A DNA stretch of 64,000 nt from assembly GCA_944989445.1 (NCBI GenBank), contig CALYLW010000183.1:1012667-1076666 (forward strand). The letters run 5' to 3'. Numbering within the stretch: the first letter of the stretch is position 1; each line of letters opens with the position of its first letter. The notes under the pieces were generated by a model. The model searched no databases. It was given only the letters and a program-made list of their open reading frames with translations, and was not told the DNA's origin. This stretch comes from Ampullaceana balthica (lineage: Eukaryota > Mollusca > Gastropoda > Lymnaeidae). This document shows, in pieces, positions 58,986-64,000 of this stretch. The position numbers and the translations under genes are program-made.

Positions 58986-61850
58986 CCAGAATTCCTTCAG
59001 CTTGTCCTCAATAAAAGTTTTGATCTATTAGGTGTGGTAGAGCGCGACGCAATTATAAAGTTGATTTAGTGGACAAAACGACTCTATAAATGATGTTGAT
59101 TTAGGTGGACGATCTTCAATAAAAGTGTGATTTAATGAGTGTCTCAATAATTGAAAAGTTGTAGTTACTAGGGATCGATCCAGTCCTACGTTCTCTAGAA
59201 TAAAAGTTGATTTAGTGGTACAGACTCTCAATTTAAAGTTGAGTTAAGGTGGGTGCGACTCGCAATAAACGTTGTGATATAGTGGTAACGACTCCAGCTT
59301 AAAAGTTGATTTTTCTAAGCTGTCTGAAGTCGGGATCTCAATAAAGTCGTTTTAGTTGGAACTTGACTCATAAAAGGGGATACTATTTTTCTAGTGGACC
59401 GATTTAAAGTTGATCACAATTCTTCAGAATAAAAGTTGATCTTTGGTGGATCTATCGAGTCATTTCAATTAAAGGTTGTATTTAGGGAATACGGCGACTG
59501 CTTGCTTCTCCTCAATTTTAAAAGTTGGATTATAGGTGGACGCTCTCATTTAAAGTTGATTTATAGGTGGGACGGATGTCAATATAAATAGTTGATTTGA
59601 GTTGGAACGACCTCAATTGAAAGTGTGGATTCTATTCGGGGGCGATCTCTCAAGAATATAAAGTTTGGATTTAGTGGATAACGATCTCAATAAGATAGAT
59701 CTAAAAGTTGATCTAGTGGATCGTGTCTACGGATCTCAATTAAAGTTGTATCTTATGCTGGACTATCACGGACTTAAAAAATAAAAGTTAGATCTAGTGG
59801 ATTCGTAAAATCTCAAGATAAAAATGTTGATTTAGTGGTACGGACGCAATAAAAGCTTGATCTTGTGGAGCGATCAATTTAAAAGTTTTGATTTAAGTGA
59901 TCGATATCATTATGTAATTTGATCTAGTTGTGATCGATATCTCAAATAAATGTTTGATTTAGTGGACGATCTTCAATAAAAGTTGATCTAGTGGAACGAT
60001 CATAAAAGTTGATTTGTAGTGGCACGATCTCAAGAAAAGTTGGACTAACGTGGACGACTCAATTAGAAAGTTTGAGTTCTAGTTGGGTCGACTCAATTGT
60101 AAAAGTTTGATTTAGTCGGACGAAGTCTCGCAATTTAAAAGTTGATTTTTTTTGTGGTACGATTTTCCTCAATAAAATTTGATATTTGAGTAGGTACGAG
60201 CCAAATAAAAGTTTAGATTTATTGGATCTCGACTCAATGTATAAAAGTTTGATCTAGAGGTGGACGATATAGCTCATATAGAACAAGATTTGATTTAGTG
60301 GACGACTTACTAAATGTTCCCGCCTCAAACATTATTTGTTTTAGATTTTATGTTGGACGGACTTCATTTCCTCAATATAATGTTGATTTTACGGAATGAC
60401 TCGATATTAAGTGTTGATTGTGTCTAGTTGGACGGATTTCTCTATATAAATGTTGGATTTAGCCTGGACGACTCAATTAAAACAGTTGATTTATCTTGTA
60501 ACGGAATTGCTTGGCTCTTAATAAGAGTTCGATTTAGTGGACGACTTATCCTAGTTAATAAAAGTAGTGATCTTAGTGGACGTACTCTCCCCCCCCCCCC
60601 CATTAAAAGTTGATCTATGTGGATCATCGACTCAATTTTTAAAGTTTGATTTAGTGTGGAACGAAGAGCTCAATTGAAGAAGTTGATTTAGTGTGGACGA
60701 TTACCACTTCTCAATGACTAGTTGATATTTAGTGGGAACCTAGTCAATACTAAGAGTTGGATTTACGTGGAGACTTCAATTAAAGGTGATTTTAGTGGGG
60801 CCGACTCAATAAAGTTGATTTATGTGGACTACGACTCAATTAAATGATTTGATCTAGTGGTGATCGATTTACCTTTCAATAAAAGTTTTGATTTAGTATA
60901 GTGGATTACGACTAAAATAAGAAAGAGTTGATGTTCTAGTGGACGAAGCAATAAAAGTTGATTTAGGGGTATCGACACGAATAAAAGTTGATTTGTGGAT
61001 AACGACTCAATAAAGTTGATTTAGTGGGACACGATACTCAATAACAAGTTTTTGATCTAGTGGCGTCACGAATTAAGTGATCGATCTTCAATTAAAAGGT
61101 GATTTAGTGGTGAGACTCATGAAAAGAGTTTGATCTAGTGTGACGACCTCAATAAAATGTGATTTAGGTTGGACGACTCAAAAAAAGTTTGACTAAGTGG
61201 AACAGTACTCAATTAAAAGTTTCTGATCTAGTGGACGATGTTCCTTTAAATAAAAGTTGATTTAGTGGACGATTCCCCTCAATAATAAGTTGATTTATCA
61301 GTGGAATTACGACTCAATAAAGTATTTTTGGAGTTAGTGGGACACACGGACTTCAAATGTAATAAAAAGCTTGGTGATTTAGTGGACGAGACTTTCTTCA
61401 ATTATAAAAGTTTGATTCTAGTGGAACGAATCGAATTAAAAGTTTTGGATTTGTAGTGGACGTTATCCTCATATCTAAATGGTGGAATTTAGTGGTTTAA
61501 CGACGACTACTCACCATAAATTGTTGATTTTACCGGTTAATGACTTGCTATAAATGTTGATTTACATGGTACGACTGTCAATGTAAATTGTTGTTTTTAC
61601 GGCGACGACTCAAGTATAAGTTGAGATTGTGGAACGTACTCAAATTAAAGTTGATTTGATATTTAGTTTATGGGAAGACTCAATTAAAGTTGATTTAGTG
61701 TGGAGACTCAAATAAATGTTGATTTATCTTGGGACGATCTATATTCTCTCACCTAAAGTGGAGTTTAGGTGGATACGACTCAATTTAAGTTTGAGTTTTA
61801 GAATGGTAAGGACTCAATAAAAGTTGAATTTAGTGGATGTATATATTAAA
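58986..61850. repeat. Irregular tandem array, unit about 27 bp
   Basis: The approximate unit is aaaagttgatttagtggacg plus actcaat, about 100 copies. Unlike the 43-bp satellite, copies differ mostly by single-base insertions, deletions and homopolymer changes (for example gtttgatttagt, ttgatctagtgg, gttgatttatgtgg), and unit length wanders between about 22 and 40 bp. A C run of about 13 lies at 60,589-60,601. This error profile looks like unpolished long-read sequence over a regular satellite. Confidence 0.85.
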
Positions 61851-63559
61851 AAGAACTTAAGAAAGATAATTCACTAAAAAATCATTAGTATATGTAATGT
61901 TTAGTTTGAACACAAAGGTCTTAGCACGTTTGACTTTGAAATAGTAGATCGTATGGTAGAATTGGGTGTTTAGAGATCTATTTTGGGTTAATGGCTGGGT
62001 TTTTTTTTTTCTAGAGATAAAGTGGTAATGGTGAGGGTGTTTTAGAGTACCATGGTAAGTAATGGTGGTGTTAGGTACAGCTCGAAACAGACAGAAAGTG
62101 GTAGGCACTTTTTTTATCAGAAGTCTTTCGTGATTAAAGATAGAAAAATTAAATACCATTTGACTCCAAATACGATCCATTTATCCGATTTACAAAATTA
62201 TTTTATAATTTTAGCATTGATTATACAATTCATTGGTTACTTTATCTATTACTATACTGTGTTTGTGTCCTGCGGTTGCCAGTCGTGGCGACTGCGGCAA
62301 GCCCCCTTTTTTTTATGATGGGAGCGGCCATACGGCGTCCTCATCTTTTCTTTTCAAAAAGCCATGAAATCGATACCTGTGTTCCTTTGTTTGATAAAGA
62401 CGTAGTAGTTTCAAACGTTCTTTAATATGTAACATTAAGATAATATATGTTCGTTATGTTTATTGTTTAATTTTTTATTATGTTTTTTTATTTTTTTAAG
62501 TCAAAAAAGCCGATAAGTTATTATAGTAACTTGTTATTGCTTTTTGTTTATTGTATAAACACGCGAAATATTTCGCTGAAAATGTTAAACTCAATCGATT
62601 TATATAATAAATTTTTTACTAGTCGCCTAATCACCTCCATTAACCACACGATTTTTAAACTGTGTAATTCTAATATTTAGGAATAGCATGTGTATTCGCA
62701 TCCATATTTACATTTGACCATAAGACTAAGTATTTAAGACTATGTGGGTTTCATTCAGCACTCTGCCTGATTAGACAACAGCCAAAATGTTTATATAAAA
62801 ATTTTAGGTTGTTGTCGGGAGTATACTGTACTGGTCCTTCTCTGAGCGTTTTATTGTAGGCGTTTGTGCAGTTCGAGAATGAATAATTTGAGCGTAAAAA
62901 TATAATATTATAAGGAGATCAAGGATTTATTTACTGATTGTGTAATGTTAATTAGAATGATTAATGAAAACAAATTTTGCATAGTTATTTGAATTGAAAT
63001 TAAATCCAACAAACTATTTCAATATTTGCTTTACTGGCGATACAAAACGGAAACAATGTCTACTGACAGGAAGGATTCTATATATGTGGACGTGTCGTCA
63101 TGCCAGACGATAGCTAGGCACAATGGTCAGACTAAGTGAAAGTTATGACAACACAAGACCAAGTGTTTAAAACTAATACGCCTCCGTCAGTAACTGATAC
63201 TACGGTAATGATACGACGAGGATATGCTGTGGAAGCTGCTAGTGCTACTCAGTACTGACAATCCTATTTTTCTCGCCATTCGATCGTTCCATCACTGATC
63301 GACCCATCTCCAGTCTACCCCCTTATTCTTTTCTTATTTATAGTTCAAGATCTATAATACAGACTCTACTCACATTAAGTGATCTTATCTCAGGGTTGGG
63401 CTGGCGGAGTGTGGGGGGATGATACTCCACTAGCATCGAAGAGCGCAACGACATTTTATTAGAGGTTCAATTTCAGCTCCAAGGGGAGAGACAACTGTCG
63501 TTGTCGAATGACGCCTTGAACCCATCAGCTGAACGCTTGCTCTCATGGGGATATAGCAC
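61851..63559. other. Unassigned sequence between two arrays
   Basis: AT-rich, with homopolymer runs (for example a T run near 62,000 and 62,305). No gene, tRNA or known repeat was recognised. A GC-richer part at about 63,380-63,560 has no recognisable content. Confidence 0.4.
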
Positions 63560-64000
63560 CCAGACGGCTCCCTCACAATCACATCAATAGTAATGAGTCC
63601 ACTGGAGGATTATAACACAGTTTGGTTCTCACTAATCACTATCAACTAGTATGATCCATTGAAGGACATGACACTAGTTGTTGTTACAATCACATCCAAT
63701 AGAATGTATCATTGAGAATTAAAACAGGGGTTTGTCTCACAATCAAGTCAATAGGATGATACATTGAGGAACCGATGTACACAGTTGTTGCTAACTCGAA
63801 TCACATGGCATAGGATGATCGCCACTGAGGATTATAACCACAGTGTTTTCACAAGAATCTAATGAGGATATAACACTAGGTGGTTCTCACATTATCATAG
63901 TATAGAATGATTCATAGTCTGAGGATGTATAAGTACAGTGGTTCTCACAATCACATCAATTGAAAATGATAATTGTGGGAATATTAATCACAGTGGTTCT
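63560..64000. repeat. Irregular tandem array, unit about 51 bp, runs off the window
   Basis: The approximate unit contains aggattataacacagtggtt then ctcacaatcacatcaatag and aatgatccattg. About eight copies are present with many single-base indels. It continues past the right edge. Confidence 0.8.

Noticed and set aside
60428..60627. Open frames within the 27-bp array
   Set aside because: The array is irregular and indel-rich, probably unpolished, and the frames overlap on opposite strands.

Overview
The window is animal nuclear DNA: AT-rich, with two intron-containing genes embedded in dense transposable-element and satellite sequence. The gene content, the tRNA-derived SINEs and the LINE types fit a lophotrochozoan, most likely a gastropod mollusc. 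That assignment is inference, because no species-diagnostic sequence is present.

Layout. (1) 1-2.7 kb: a 36-bp tandem repeat holds a decayed hAT transposon, which holds a small hAT MITE, which holds a third; each is bounded by an 8-bp target-site duplication (TSD). (2) 3.0-17.2 kb: one large satellite array with a 43-bp unit and higher-order structure. It is split at 13,080-15,826 by a 5'-truncated non-LTR retrotransposon with a long intact endonuclease/RT reading frame and a 9-bp TSD. (3) 17.2-28.1 kb: a transposon graveyard. It contains a hAT element (19,738-23,272) invaded by a LINE and a SINE, a second LINE 3' fragment, a hAT-like TIR element with perfect 8-bp TSD (26,274-27,206), a tRNA-derived SINE and a 176-bp hAT MITE. 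(4) 29.0-33.8 kb, plus strand: a seven-exon DHHC palmitoyltransferase of the ZDHHC23 type. (5) 36-44 kb: AT-rich intergenic DNA with two SINE copies whose 3' tail matches the LINE fragments. (6) 44.3-51.7 kb, minus strand: an eight-exon tubulin cofactor E-like gene (TBCEL), convergent with the first gene. Its introns carry a 39-bp minisatellite, a 12-bp microsatellite and another hAT-like TIR element. (7) 52.5-57.2 kb: a long inverted repeat, a third LINE fragment and a truncated hAT element that retains a hATC-domain transposase fragment and holds a telomere-motif MITE. (8) 57.2-64 kb: a strongly G-depleted tract, then two irregular, indel-rich tandem arrays (about 27 bp and about 51 bp units) that look like poorly polished long-read sequence.

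The two host genes are unrelated in function: protein S-acylation, and tubulin folding or turnover. I see no operon-like or defence-type system. The most notable signals are (a) a ZDHHC23-like protein in which all four ligands of one zinc site appear lost while the other site and the catalytic cysteine remain, (b) a SINE family whose members share a tRNA-like head but carry different 3' tails, one matching a LINE in the same window, and (c) the nested hAT insertions.
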